From an uncultured Campylobacter sp. (GTDB lineage Bacteria; Campylobacterota; Campylobacteria; Campylobacterales; Campylobacteraceae), in NCBI GenBank assembly GCA_905373295.1, contig CAJPSJ010000122.1, forward strand, positions 1 through 6,262: a DNA stretch of 6,262 nucleotides. Reading direction: 5' to 3'. Every line of letters begins with the position of its first letter. The stretch's first letter is position 1. Below the pieces are notes generated by a model that had not been told where the DNA came from, made no database searches, and saw nothing but the letters and a program-made list of their open reading frames with translations. The position numbers were made by a program, and so were the translations under genes. Shown in pieces: positions 5,866 to 6,262 of the stretch.

Positions 5866-6262
5866 ATGCACCGAAATTCCGTTTATAAAGAGCTCGATTT
5901 GGATAAATTTAAAGCCGGTGCTGCGCTAAGGAAAGAAGAGGCTAGGGACTACGACAAAGAGCCACTAGTTTTGCGGGATTATTCTGGTTTTGCTTTGATT
6001 TTACATTATTTGATTATTTTAATATTTTGGATTACTGCTTCTGGGTTTTGCATTAGTTGCTTAGACGATTTTGAAAGCGGTATTTTAGATTTTGACGACA
6101 CAACACAAACGATAATAAAATTTGGCTTTGCAATAGTTGTATTTTTGATATTTGATTGTTTTAATATTATAAATTCAAAGAAAAAGTATACCTATTTTTA
6201 TAATTCAAAAGTTGCATATTATGATCAAAATTTTAAAGAAACTAGCAGTGAAGATATAATAT
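5866..6262 (+). CDS. Unrecognised two-helix membrane protein, 3' end outside window
   Basis: The reading frame is open from ATG 5866 through the window edge (132 complete codons), with an in-frame stop upstream at 5839. I do not recognise the family. The N-terminus (1-38) is polar and charged (KELDLDKFKAGAALRKEEAR at about 8-27). Residues about 41-63 (FALILHYLIILIFWITASGF) and 85-103 (KFGFAIVVFLIFDCFNII) are hydrophobic enough to be membrane helices, joined by an acidic loop, DDFESGILDFDDTT (67-80). A Lys-rich stretch (NSKKKYTYFY, 103-112) follows, suggesting that both termini face the cytoplasm. The start is uncertain because no AAGGA-type site precedes the ATG. The TTG at 5899, preceded by AAAGAG, is an alternative. 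Base composition falls to about 23% G+C from base 6001, unlike every other gene here, which suggests acquired DNA. Function is unknown. Confidence 0.65.
   Translation, partial: MHRNSVYKELDLDKFKAGAALRKEEARDYDKEPLVLRDYSGFALILHYLIILIFWITASGFCISCLDDFESGILDFDDTTQTIIKFGFAIVVFLIFDCFNIINSKKKYTYFYNSKVAYYDQNFKETSSEDII

Noticed and set aside
1..6262. Frequent AAATTT and TAAAATTT words throughout
   Set aside because: They occur in coding and non-coding DNA alike and reflect Lys/Asn/Phe/Ile codon use and the genome-wide word bias of Campylobacter, not dispersed operators. No CRISPR array, tRNA, rRNA or insertion sequence was seen in the window.

Overview
The window looks like chromosomal DNA from a Campylobacter-type organism (Campylobacterota). 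The evidence is the gene content and order, the protein sequences (bS18, bS6 and a short RNase R of the epsilon type), and the frequent AAATTT/TAAAATTT words. G+C of roughly half in much of the coding DNA is high for the genus. It suggests one of the moderate-GC oral species (the C. gracilis, C. rectus, C. showae, C. curvus type) rather than C. jejuni. The species assignment is an inference.

Layout: six genes lie head to tail on the minus strand. In transcription order they are an HDOD-domain protein (5643-4411), rnr for RNase R (4414-2492), holA for the DNA polymerase III delta subunit (2492-1488), rpsF for ribosomal protein bS6 (1403-990), ssb (979-386) and rpsR for bS18 (372-112). The first three are translationally coupled by 4-base and 1-base stop/start overlaps. 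An 84-base gap before rpsF holds a candidate internal promoter and a hairpin leader that may be the bS6:bS18 autoregulatory site. rpsF, ssb and rpsR are 10-13 bases apart, each with an AAGGA-type ribosome binding site. A perfect 11-bp hairpin overlaps the rpsR stop codon and probably closes the operon.

The left edge (1-83) has no gene. It carries a (TA)8 tract merging into a perfect TATAAT box and an AAAGG at the extreme end, which looks like the promoter and ribosome binding site of the next minus-strand gene outside the window. The right end (5644-5865) is a divergent intergenic region. It leads into an unrecognised plus-strand gene (5866 to beyond 6262) for a two-helix membrane protein, most of which is strikingly AT-rich.

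Functionally the block is housekeeping: RNA decay, replication clamp loading, single-strand DNA protection and two small-subunit proteins that bind 16S rRNA as a pair. I see no clear new system. The points most worth a second look are the TA repeat inside a probable promoter, the glutamine/glutamate-rich insertion that splits the HDOD domain, the candidate rpsF leader, and the composition break inside the terminal membrane-protein gene.
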